DNA of 64,000 nt from Azorinus chamasolen (taxonomy: Eukaryota > Mollusca > Bivalvia > Cardiida > Solecurtidae), in assembly GCA_963576725.1 (NCBI GenBank), contig OY755242.1, positions 30,092,225 through 30,156,224 of the forward strand, given 5' to 3'. The position numbers and the translations under genes are program-made. Shown here piece after piece: positions 21,113 to 31,395 of this stretch (position 1 is the stretch's first letter; each line of letters starts with the position of its first letter). The notes below the pieces were generated by a model that worked only from the letters and a program-made list of their open reading frames with translations, searched no databases and was not told the DNA's origin.

Positions 21113-21773
21113 TAATTGCATAAAATTATGAAGTTTATGAACATGGATATTTTTGCTTTGGCAAATACTGCAGAATCAGATCTATATTATACCATAGGCA
21201 AACACAGTAGACTCTGATCAGATGGCTCCTGTAGGAGCTCCTGTAGGAGCCATCTGATCTTGGTCTACTGTGTTTGCTAATGCATGAAAATGCATTTATA
21301 TAAAGGAAAGGGTAAACCCTTTCCATGTTAAGTATTCATGTAAGAAATAATGACGTCATGAATGTTTATTAGCTGAACTTTTATCATGGTATATATGTAC
21401 ATAGAATGTTTTTGGTATCAGGGGGTTTTCACCTTCTATAACAGAGGCCTGTAAAAGGCCCCTTCCCAATTGAAAATTTCTTTAAAATCATGCATTTTTC
21501 CCCCAAATCCAAACTTACACCAGCTTTTTTGTTTCCCAAATTTATCAGCAATTTTAGTGACAATTCTTCCCAAAATCAACAGGCTAAGGCCCCTTCCCAA
21601 TTAAGAGAGAAAAAGCCCTGGGTATTGGTAAAAACTATAGAATCAGATCTATATAATCCCATAAGCAAACAGAGTAGACCCTGATCAGACAGGTCCTATA
21701 GGAGCCATCTGATCTGGCTCTGCTCTCTTTGCAAATGCATAAAAAGGCATTTATATGAAGGAAATGGTTAAAC
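21113..21773. mobile_element. Two adjoining TTAA foldback MITEs, the second interrupted
   Basis: First copy about 21113-21316: core 21189-21280 with a duplicated GGAGCTCCTGTA in the loop, right end GGAAAGGGTAAA. Second copy 21313-21773: left end AAACCCTTTCCATG, right end GGAAATGGTTAA, core 21664-21732. A repeat rich in TTCCCAA (21421-21622) is inserted in its body. Confidence 0.7.
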
Positions 21774-21843
21774 GTTACGAAAATGAGTATCATGCTTTTT
21801 TTATTTTTTATCTCTCTACCACATGCTCTTTATTAGCCGATTA

Positions 21844-22047
21844 TAGTAAAACCTCTCTATAACGACCACTAAATTACATCAAGTATTTTGTGTTAAAGGC
21901 AGGTGGCTGCTTACAGCAAGGTGAAAGTAAAACAGAACGCTTCTATAGGAGTGTTCTGTTTTACATTCGTCTTACTTTAAGCAGCCACCTGCCCTAAATT
22001 CAAAATAAGTAGCACAATTTAGTAGCCGTTATAGAGTGGTTGTACTG
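21844..22047. mobile_element. Palindromic Tc1/mariner-like MITE
   Basis: Left TAGTAAAACCTCTCTATAACG, right CGTTATAGAGTGGTTGTACTG, TA flanked. The centre palindrome is of the AGTAAAACAGAACGC type. The surrounding sequence (TTATTAGCCGAT before, TTTATTAATGGTATGAACATG after) is family A MITE body, so it is nested; the outer element ends near 22193. Confidence 0.8.
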
Positions 22048-22193
22048 TATTTATTAATGGTATGAACATGGGGAAATTTTGACCATGATCAAAACTGTAG
22101 AATCAGGTCTATATTGTGTCATAAACAAACAGATCTTTATGTGTTCTGTTCACAAAGGCATTAAAAGGCGTATCATTGGAGCAAAGGGGTAAA

Positions 22194-23631
22194 TTACCAG
22201 CAGAATGATGTGAACAAGCATGACTCAATAGAAGTTTTTACCTAAGGTACTTGTTGCATGACTAAATCACTGAAATAACAGTCTAGACTAATACCATTGT
22301 CCATGACTGTACAAAAGATGCATACAGATATATCAAAATCTCTTATTTCTCAGGCAACCTCTATCTTAGTAGCTGCAACTTATTAGAAGCACATTGAAGA
22401 GGCGATTTTAATGAGGTACAGCATGTTAGGGTTTGGCGGAGAAATATCACCAGATATTGTAATTGTATTTCCTAATATGCTTCTTATCTACAGCTCTGAA
22501 ACAAGATCAATCGATTGTTCCTTCGTATAAATGTATTTTCATGCATTTGGAAACGAGAGTAAACCCAAATCAGACGGCTCCTGCAGGAGCCGTCTGATCA
22601 GGTTCTGCTCTGTTTGCTAATGAAATTGGAAATAGAGGATCTGTCGCGAGTTGTCTTTTAAGATCAAATGTTCCTAAACGAGCCTAGAAGAAAATGATAT
22701 TAAGCGAGCCTTTTGTGAGCTTGATAACATTTTCTTGGTGAGACATAAAGTGTTCTTGCACGTGTTACTGCTCAGGGAATCTGAACCCATTGTTCTGACC
22801 CGGAGATAAGGGAATTTATGTGAGAAAGTTGTTTCTTTATATCTAAACTGGCTACAAAGTTCCACCTTCCATATTTCATTATAACTATTTTATCAATGAA
22901 TATTCAGCAGGTATTGAAATTTGTAATAAAAGGTATAACAGTTAATCAACAAACACATTTCCAATCAATTCACAGAACCCTGCTGTATATTTTATCAAAA
23001 GTTATTTGCAACCACAAAACATCCGTATAATTATTGATTGTTTGAAAAAGAATAGTTTTAAACCTAGGTTGGCATAATTATCTGGTAACCAAAATAACCA
23101 TTGGCAAGTGGCAACTAAATTCTCTAATTTTTATAAAATAAGTGCCTTTTTCACAATTTGTGGGGAAAAAACCTTTTGGGCTGAAAGCGGCAAAATTCAA
23201 ATTACTTTATCATATCCTTGCTTGATAATGATAGGGATCATCTTTGAAACTGTGTTTAATGATGATGGCCGCTGACGGACAGGTCAACCTCCACATCAAT
23301 TTTTGTGAAGTCTAATACCTTTAAAGTCCCATTATATTATAGCATCACTTTTCCTTGTGAAAAATTGAAACAAGAATTTTTTGTCAAAAGATGGTTTTAA
23401 AACACTAGCAGACAAATTGTGATGCAACTGTAACAGGTTTGCATGATGCTGTCAAGTTACAAATACACTGTTACACACTGAACATTGATCTCACAATCAA
23501 CTCTCCTTCTTATTATACAGCAATTTTTTTAAGGTGGAACTTGGAGCTGCAAAATTGATCAGTGCCATATATGACACACTAAATTTTTCTTTAGTCATAA
23601 ATGAATTCACTGTGCCAGAACTGCAACACTG
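22194..23631. other. Intergenic DNA with one MITE
   Basis: A family A MITE without its ends lies at about 22540-22960: a perfect core 22551-22612 (GACGGCTCC GCA GGAGCCGTC) and an insertion at 22640-22860 that itself has inverted parts (GAAAATGATAT / TAACATTTTC). 22960-23631 is AT-rich and unrecognised. Confidence 0.5.
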
Positions 23632-23882
23632 TTAACCCTTCTCTTGCTGAATTTTAAAAATGCATTTCTTCTTCTTTACCCATGCCCTGTGGTATAATTA
23701 CATATATATTCACTGTCTACAATTATTTCTCTGTGCAATCACTGCTGTGGAGTGCACTGGTTGTACAATCAATTTGTAAATAGTGCAGACCCTGATGAGA
23801 CAGCTCCTGCAGGAGCTGTCTCATCTGGGTCTTCACTATTTACAGGTAGGTATACTGACGTTAACAGCAAGCGAAGGGTTAA
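23632..23882. mobile_element. TTAA foldback MITE next to the first coding exon
   Basis: Full-length copy of the CGCTTGC-end family: TTAACCCTTCTCTTGC to CAAGCGAAGGGTTAA, hairpin 23782-23846. It ends only 36 bases before the exon that begins at 23919, inside the presumed 5' UTR intron, and lies just upstream of the polypyrimidine tract. Confidence 0.9.
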
Positions 23883-23918
23883 TGGTCATGATTTTTACTT
23901 GAAACACTCTTTTTACAG

Positions 23919-24034
23919 GCACAAATGAGGAATGGGTCAAACATTATCAGAACCTGTCACCACAAAGGAGACGTCAACCTGTCAGAATAGCCTAGTCAAA
24001 GTTGGAGCATCATGCATGCAGGGATGGAGAATAA
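23919..24034 (+). CDS. PP2C phosphatase, first coding exon
   Basis: The acceptor TTTTTACAG precedes 23919, so a 5' UTR intron exists. The ATG at 23932 has G at -3 and G at +4 and gives MGQTLSEP, an N-myristoylation signal as in PPM1A/B. Codons 1-34 end in GWRI plus one base (phase 1); the donor is GTATCC. An overlapping out-of-frame ATG at 23925 opens a uORF of about 21 codons with a weaker context. Confidence 0.9.
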
Positions 24035-25888
24035 GTATCCTTGAACAGTTTAGAAGCAAGAGCTTGGATCCATGAAAGCATTGCTGCAATATCAATGAAT
24101 GGATGACTGACTTTAGTCTGTACACTACTTTAACTTTTAGTAGTCATAGTGGTCATTTGATGTATAAACATGACTGTGTGCCTTTAAAAGCAGTTGACTT
24201 CTTAGCACAGAATGAAAATTATCCAGAAAACTGTTATGCGAGTATTAAAGATGTATCATGTGCATTTTTCCTATTAATCAGTCAACACCAGAAGCTGTAC
24301 ACATATACATACAATGAAAATAATGCTTACAACCAATTTTCCAACAGGATAAATTTGTTCAGCTAAATTCTTTAAAAGGAGCCTTCTTTATAGCAACGGG
24401 GATTTTGTACGGAATTCAGCGGACATCTTCGGCCAAGTCCTGAATGACTCTGGTTCTATTTCGGAACAACACTTTGAATATTAATTAGGTTGCTATCACA
24501 TGTACAATGGCTAACACTGGTTGTTGGCCTACATATAAATACATTGAATGATTATTTCCGGTGTGTAAATTTGAATCTTACAACAGATTCCGGCCAAAAG
24601 GTGAATGCTGTTCTGTTGGTTTCCATATAGCAATCCAGATTTCTAAAAAAAAAAAATCAACACAAACAACCATTTACTAACCGTGCTGTTTAGTGTTAAA
24701 TGAGTGTTAAGGTACATCGATTCCGATTCTGAAGTCAGTTTGAAATGCAAAATTTGCAGAAATTTGTGCAGCATACGTCTTTAAGTTTATAACCCTTTCC
24801 CTCATATTTATAAATGATTTTTAATGCATTTGCAAATAGATTAGACCCAGAACAGCTGGCTCTTATAGGAGCCATTTGATCAAGATCTGCTCGGTTTGCT
24901 TTTGACATGATATAGATCTGATTCTGAAGTTTTTGTCAAAGCAAAAAATTGCCTTGAAAAGTTTACATAATAAAAATTCAGCTAATAAATGTTCATTATT
25001 CCATTATTTCTTACATGCATCCTGAAGAGGAAAAGGGTTAACACTAATTTTGTAAGCTTAGAATAAGACCTGTTTTTGAGGGGTAGTCATTGGGAAAAGT
25101 TTCCTGTGTTTTCTCTAAGTGAATTATTACAAACCTTGTGCCCTCTTGTTTATTATGGAACTTAGAGGAACAGATAAGACACATATAAATTAAAACCGTT
25201 TTAAGAATAGCTACTTTATTTCTCAACCAAACTCCATGTTGTGACCCCCTCTTTAGAATCCTCTCTTTGAGATGATTCTAAAGAGTGGTCATAACTTAGA
25301 GTTTGGTGGACAGGTGGCGATTTTAGTACACGAATATTGCTCTGGTCAAATGTTAATTATCTCTAGCACTGTACTGTGAGATTTCCAGATACCGGTAGAT
25401 GTACATGTACATGTATGCATACTATATGTATAAATTCTGTTCCGACAACCAAGCTGTATTCATTGATAAAATCAGATGTAGCCGTGCGCATGCGCAGTCA
25501 GTAGCATGTGTCATGACGGTTAGTCAATAGTGTATAGGAGACATCTATAATCTGGGTCTACTCTGTTTGCAAAGGCATAGAAAGGCATATCTATGGAATA
25601 AAGGGTTAAACATGTATATGATGCTTAATTGCTTATATTTTTGAATTTATATATGTAAGTACAAAAATGAAAATACTTGACTTTTCAGGGCACAAGCTGG
25701 CGCTCTCCATCAGAGGGAGGTTTGATAGGAATCAGGGACTGATTTTGTATCTTCTATATTTAAACTCCTTCCTCAGCTCAAAACAGGGAGAAATCAGCTG
25801 GTTTAGGGAGACTTTTTCTCCAAAATCGCCCTCTTGTTTGAGCCTCGCGTTTTCTCATTGTGTGTCATTGTCTTAACCTTAATGTCAG
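24035..25888 (+). other. PP2C intron 1 (1.85 kb)
   Basis: Holds a family A MITE at about 24790-25041 (TAACCCTTTCCC to AAAAGGGTTAA, core 24832-24898), a family D palindrome 25217-25315 (TTTCTCAACCAAACTCC facing GAGTTTGGTGG), a half family A core near 25530-25605, and a GGGAG repeat 25683-25850. The ORF at 24103-24366 is unsupported. Confidence 0.75.
25683..25850. repeat. Second copy of the GGGAG/CTCCC repeat
   Basis: Shares CAGCTCAAAACAGGGAGAA, TTAGGGAGACTTTTTCTCC and AAATCGCCCT with 2306-2494. It ends about 38 bases before exon 2. Confidence 0.6.
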
Positions 25889-25972
25889 ATATGGAGGATG
25901 CCCATACTCACTTGCTCAGTCTTCCTGGCGACAAGGATGCCATGTTCTTTGGGGTTTATGACGGTCATGGAG
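25889..25972 (+). CDS. PP2C phosphatase, exon 2
   Basis: Acceptor ATGTCAG, donor GTAAAT. It completes Asn35 and encodes MEDAHTHLLS through YDGHG (residues 36-62), containing two of the metal-binding signatures. 84 bases, phase 1 on both sides. This is the most diagnostic exon of the gene. Confidence 0.97.
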
Positions 25973-26136
25973 GTAAATACATTTAATGACTAGAACATCC
26001 CACCATCATATATCATGTGCACACATTGTTTCCCCACCTCTAATCTTGTTTTTCAAGATCAACAAATAGTATCTACTAAAGTGAAAGTCTTGCTAGCAAA
26101 ATGGATTACTTATCATCTTGATTGATTGATGTACTG

Positions 26137-26545
26137 GAATTACTCTAAATATTCAGACACCCAACATTACTCTGAATATTCAGACACCCAACATTACTCT
26201 AAATATTCAGACACCCAACATTACTTTGAATATTCAGACACCCAACATTACTCTGAATATTCAGACACCCAACATTACTCTGAATATTCAGACACCCAAC
26301 ATTACTCTAAATATTCACACCAAACATTACATTGAATATTCAGACACCCAACATTACTCTGAATATTCAGACACCCAACATTACTCTAAATATTCAGACA
26401 CCCAACATTACTCTGAATATTCAGACACCCAACATTACTCTAAATATTCAGACACCCAACATTACTCTGAATATTCAGACACACAATATTACTCCAAATA
26501 TTCAGACACCCAACATTACTCTGAATATTCAGATACCCAATCGCC
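26137..26545. repeat. 27-bp minisatellite, about 15 copies
   Basis: The unit contains TATTCAGACACCCAACATTA and alternates CTCTGAA and CTCTAAA at the join. One unit is shortened near 26310-26335. Because 27 is divisible by three, it gives long ORFs with a nine-residue repeat (YSEYSDTQH), which are accidental. Confidence 0.95.
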
Positions 26546-26567
26546 CTTCTCCACTGGTTTGTAAAGC

Positions 26568-26820
26568 TTTACCCTTTATTTCATGAATATTCATATGAGA
26601 AAAAAATTATGTTTAGATATTATTTTGCTGATTTTTTATAGTGACTTTATGAACACATGGAATTTTTGCCATGTCAGAATCTATGGCATCAGAACAGTAT
26701 TTTTCCGTAATCAAACAGGGCAGACCTGGATCTGACAGCTCCTACATGTGACATCTGATCTGGGTCTACTCTGTTTGTAAAAGGCATTAAAAACCCTTTC
26801 AATTAGGTAAAGGGTTAATA
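26568..26820. mobile_element. TTAA foldback MITE, family A variant
   Basis: Left end TTTACCCTTTATTTCATG (decayed TTAA), right end GTAAAGGGTTAA, core 26693-26778. Confidence 0.75.
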
Positions 26821-26853
26821 AGTTATAATAATTTTAAATTTTATGCTATTGCT

Positions 26854-27103
26854 TTAACCCTTTCCCTGTTCTATGTTTATTTCAAATTTTAATACCTACT
26901 GAATATTCATAGACAAAACATTTATAATGAAATATGGAAGGTGGAACATTGTACTCATTTTAGAAACTAAAGTAACAGATCTTTCAAATTCCACAAGCAA
27001 ACAGAGCAGACCCTGATCAGACGGCTCCTCTAGGAGCCGTCTGATCTGGGTCTACTCTGTTTGCAAATGTGTGAAAACACGTTTATATGAGGGAAAGGGT
27101 TAA
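26854..27103. mobile_element. TTAA foldback MITE, family A (full length)
   Basis: Intact 250-bp copy. TTAA on both ends and a perfect central hairpin 26997-27065 with arms GAGCCGTCTGATC. Confidence 0.93.
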
Positions 27104-27198
27104 ATGGAATTAATGAATTAACAAACAGTGATGAAATTGTTCCTTTAGGTTAAATTTGTTCTAAATATTTAGGATGATTTTATGTCTCAAATGAAATA

Positions 27199-27401
27199 CA
27201 GTAAAAACGCTCTAAACCGGGTGTTCAATTTAGTAGAAATATGTCTTGGAGACAGGTGGCAGCTTAATACATGGTGAAAGTCATGCAGAAAGCTCCAAAA
27301 AGGAGCTTTCTGCATGACTTTCACCCTGCATTAAGCAGCCACCTGCCTAAAAGTAATTAAATTCTTCACAACTAGAATTCCAGTTTACAGGGGTTTTACT
27401 G
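27199..27401. mobile_element. Palindromic Tc1/mariner-like MITE, CATGCAGAAAG subfamily
   Basis: CAGTAAAAACGC to GGGGTTTTACTG between TA dinucleotides. Central arms GTGAAAGTCATGCAGAAAGC. Confidence 0.85.
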
Positions 27402-27403
27402 TA

Positions 27404-28749
27404 ATGGATAGTAGTGGGGGGATAACAGTTGGGGATAACAATTAGAACATGTTGATACAGTTGTTAAGGTTTTATCATTCAAAATCCTTTAACAATTAAA
27501 AAACACTGGTTTAACTGTTTACTTGATGGATGTTATATATAAGAAATAATGAATTTATAAAAAAAAATGAATTGGGTGAATTATATAATGGTAGATCCTT
27601 ATCAGACGGCTCCTACAGGTCTACTCTGTTTGCAAAGGTGTAGAAAGGTGTATTTATGGAGTAAAGTGTTAAAACTACAGTAGACTGGACTTTGAGTTAA
27701 AGAGGTAAAAATGTGTATCTATGAAGTAAAGAATATAGCATGCACTGTTCAGTTGCCATAGCAAAATATTTCCTTGGTCTAAATGCTGTTATAAAAATTA
27801 GGTAATTAATATCTGTGATGGTCATTATTTCTTACATGTATATTCAACCGATAAAGGGTTAAAGACCCGGAATGAGTTCCCTTTTTAGTGGTCCCTGTAG
27901 AGAGGTTTTCCTTGGCCCATATTTACCAACATTTTGAGTATAAATTTGAGAATCCAACTGAACAACTGCAGGTGTAAATATTGCTGTTAAGTTTACTGTT
28001 TTTTGAAAGAATCTTCTAAAACACATTATAACATAATGGGACCAAGTGGTTTCATTAGAATATTTTAGACATGATTTTTAAAATGGTGAACTTACAACAA
28101 TATCAAATTCGCAATTTTCAAGTCTGAGTATAAAATTTAGAATATTGACCCTGTACTTGTATGTTTTCATTTGTTCTGTAACATTTCCTGTTTATGGTGA
28201 ATCAAATCATGTGAATTGTTTTCCCTAGCTAAACTAAAGAACCCTGTTGTAAACTGTATATTATAGTAAAGTTATTGTTTAACACATAGCACTCTGTACT
28301 TGTTTAGTATGCTCAGTTAATTTTTAAGATTTTTTTTAATTAAGGTAATTAAGAATTAAGATAATTTTTCTTCTGTTTATTATTAATTCCGATTTAGTTA
28401 AGCAGTTTGGATCCTGATTAAATGTTTTGACTTTATCTGGGTCCAAATTCATTTTAAAGATTTCAAATTAATTCAGTGCATGCTAAGAATTGTTTTTTCA
28501 ATCATTACAATACTCAGGTATTCAGACAAACTTAGGCAAATAGTGCAGACCCAGATCAAAAGACTCCAGAAGGAGCTGTTTGATCAGGTTCTACACTATT
28601 TATGATTAAGTCAGTCAAATTTTAAGTTATCAAAGTTGTGCTTACTTGAATTATTCAGATTTGCAAAACAGTGGATAGTTGAGATTGGTTGTCCGAATAC
28701 CTAGAGGAATCAGAGGTCCTGATAAAATGCATAATTTAAAATATCTCCT
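27404..28749. other. AT-rich intron DNA with MITE relics
   Basis: Partial family A copies lie at 27540-27672 and about 27760-27862 (ends GATAAAGGGTTAA). A small foldback lies at 28535-28605 (AATAGTGCAGACCCAGATCA / TGATCAGGTTCTACACTATT). 27870-28390 shows nothing. Confidence 0.55.
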
Positions 28750-28876
28750 TTATTTCTCCACCAAACACAATATTTTTACTCCAAACCCTATATGGTGACC
28801 ACTCTTTAGTATTGTCTCGAAGAGACGAAGTCACGATGCTAAAGAGTGGTCACATCATAGGGTGTGGTGGAGAAAT
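28750..28876. mobile_element. Palindromic element, family D
   Basis: TATTTCTCCACCAAAC ... GACCACTCTTTAG / CTAAAGAGTGGTC ... GTGGTGGAGAAAT. Other copies: 25217-25315, 40262-40354 and halves near 42680 and 58552. Flanks CTCCTTTA / GAGGATTTTAG hint at slightly longer inverted ends. Confidence 0.8.
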
Positions 28877-29335
28877 GAGGATTTTAGTATTTGAGTATGC
28901 TAGTAAGAAGAGTAAAGGATTTACCTCATTGTTCTGCATGCTGTTTATCATTTTTATGTGCATGTTCACCAGAAGAGCAGCTGACAGCAAAAGCTGATGT
29001 TCAAAACACAAGGGGTAGGTAAAGCTGTGTACACTCACAATGGTCAACATTTGTCAGAATATTTCCTATCATCTTCCATTTAACAGAAATTTGACTAGAC
29101 TAAACCCGAGTCTGAAGGAAATCTGTTTAATATTGTAACAAATATTTTCATTTTCTTTCTGACTGGATAAGCATGCATGATATAAAAAAATTGTTTCAGT
29201 ATTGGCATACCCTTTGGGTGTTTGGTGGCAGTGTTACAGTCAATGTGGCTTTTATACACCCCTCTTCAGATGTGACATATAATGACTACAACTTGCGAAT
29301 GGGTCCTGTGAAGTAGTTTGCTTTCTTACTTGGGA

Positions 29336-30180
29336 ATTTTTATGCCCCCCACAAAGTGGTGGCATATAGAGTTGCCCTTGTTCGTCCGTCCGGGCAAACA
29401 TATGGACACTTGTTGGGTATGGAGAACAATAGATAACGGTAAATTCTATTCATTCCGTCTGTATTGTTGGGTACTTTTGTGACCTTGTTTAGTACTTTTC
29501 AACAAAGAAAATACCCTTTATTCACAAAAATGATTTTAAAAAATATCTTGTGCTGACTCTTTTTTGGAAAGTATTTGTCCAATCCTCACCAAACTCTACA
29601 CACATGTTTGTGGCCATTATATCCTGGTCAAGTTTAATAGCCATGTGAATCACTTGTCGTTTAGGAGGGTCGGCCCTTAATTTAAAAAATGACAGAAAAC
29701 ATCTTGTCCGGACTCTTTCTTGGAAAGTATTTGTCAAGTTCTCACCAAACTTTACACAAATGTTTGTGACCATTAAATCTTGGTCAAATTTGGTAGCCAT
29801 GTAAATCTCTTTAGTTGTTTGGTAGTTGCGGCCCTTTATTTGCAAAAATGACTTTAAAAATGTCTAGTCCGGACTCTTTCTTGGAAAGTATAAAAATTTG
29901 TCCAATCCTCACCAAACTTTACACACATGTTTGTGGCCATTATATCTTGGTCAAGTTCGATAGCCATGTAAATCATTTCAGTTGTTGCATACTTTAGAAG
30001 CTGTTACAGTCAAAATGTCTCATGTGTCATACTCCTACACTGTTAGGAGCACTATAATGCCTGAAACATTCACAGATATTTCTCCTTTATGTGCATCTTG
30101 AATGATGATTATGTCCCTCACTTTCTGTGACAAAAAATCTTCGGTGGGGGCATCAGTGTCCTATGGACACATTTCTAGTT
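29336..30180 (+). mobile_element. Pearl/HINE-like element, ATGCCCCC family
   Basis: TTTTTATGCCCCCCACAAAG with hairpin partner GTGGTGGCAT, then CGTCCGTCCG, then three or four diverged cores (landmark CTCACCAAACTTTACACA-type near 29587, 29742, 29910), and a 3' end with GGTGGGGGCAT, hairpin GTGTCCTATGGACAC and ATTTCTAGTT. Opposite orientation to the sister element at 14479-15336. Confidence 0.8.
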
Positions 30181-30368
30181 TGTCCTACCTTCACCAAACT
30201 TTAAAGTTATGTCTGGGCATGATATCAAATTCAAAAACAGTTACCAGTATATCACTATATACGTTTTAGAATTATGGCCCTTTGTTTATGGAAAATTCTA
30301 ACTACAGTTGTGCCCCACATGGCATATTTTGTGTCAATTTGTTGGTCTTATTTTATTGTGTAAATACT

Positions 30369-30685
30369 TTAACCCTTTACTCGGTAGATACTGGTACATA
30401 TTTTACGCCTTTGCAAACAGAGTAGAGATCAGATGGCTACTGTAGGAGTCGTCAAATCAGGGTCTGCACTGTTTGCCTATGGGATAAAGATCTACTTTAT
30501 CTATTTCAACAGTTGCATGACCAAAATTTCTTGTGTTGATAAACCATTATGAGTAATAATCTAATTAATATTCATTTTCAGCATTCTCATTTTGTATTGC
30601 TGGTTTTATTTTCGAAGGATCTCCTACTTTGAGATCTTATGATATAATTATTTCTTACGTAAATATCTATGGAGTAAATGGTTAA
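30369..30685. mobile_element. TTAA foldback MITE
   Basis: TTAACCCTTTACTCGG to GGAGTAAATGGTTAA, core 30413-30478. Confidence 0.8.
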
Positions 30686-30900
30686 CCATTGATCAGAACT
30701 TCAACATCTTTTAGAATGCAACCAAAAAACTGCATGTCTATCCAAGGGCTTTATTGTGATATACACACACACTGATTTACAGTATATTATTGATATTTCG
30801 AGGACCGGCGGGTATCAACAAAAATCTCGGATTATCAAGATGCTTGAAGGTAATCTAGTAAAGGGTGAAAAAGTGTAGCTTGGGAAAGGATTGGTGAATA

Positions 30901-31100
30901 CAGTAAAACCCCTCTAAACCAGAATTCTACTAGAGAAGAATTTAGATATTTTTAGGCAAGAGGCTGCTTAATGCAGGGGGAAAATCATGCAGAAAGCTCC
31001 TAGAGGAGCTTTCTGCATGACTTTCACACTGCATTAAGCTTCCACTAGTCTCCAAAACAAATTTTTATGTTAAATTGATCGGTTTAGAGGGGGGTTACTG
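30901..31100. mobile_element. Palindromic Tc1/mariner-like MITE, CATGCAGAAAG subfamily
   Basis: CAGTAAAACCCCTCTAAACC to GGTTTAGAGGGGGGTTACTG; central arms CATGCAGAAAGCTCC / GGAGCTTTCTGCATG. Left TA present, right changed to TG. Confidence 0.85.
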
Positions 31101-31395
31101 TGGGCATCATTCAGTACTGTTGTAACTACAATTTATGGGGCAAACAATGGTTGATCTTGGAATGAAGTAGGGATCCAAGCCAGATGCCCAATTATGAAGG
31201 TCTGAACTCTTATGGATGGTGAATTCGGAAAGAAAGAAAACACAAATGCAAATACTCTACTTGTAATGTTTATTAAGATTTATTAATGTTGACTCTTTCA
31301 CTTCCATGGCGAATCTGTGATTTACCTTTGCAAATAGTTCAGATCTTATTTGAGATGCTGAGAAATACGGCATTTCAAAGGGATCTCTGATTGCA

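Noticed and set aside
26126..26586. ORFs with YSEYSDTQH repeats
   Set aside because: Product of a 27-bp minisatellite inside an intron; all three overlapping ORFs are repeat-driven.
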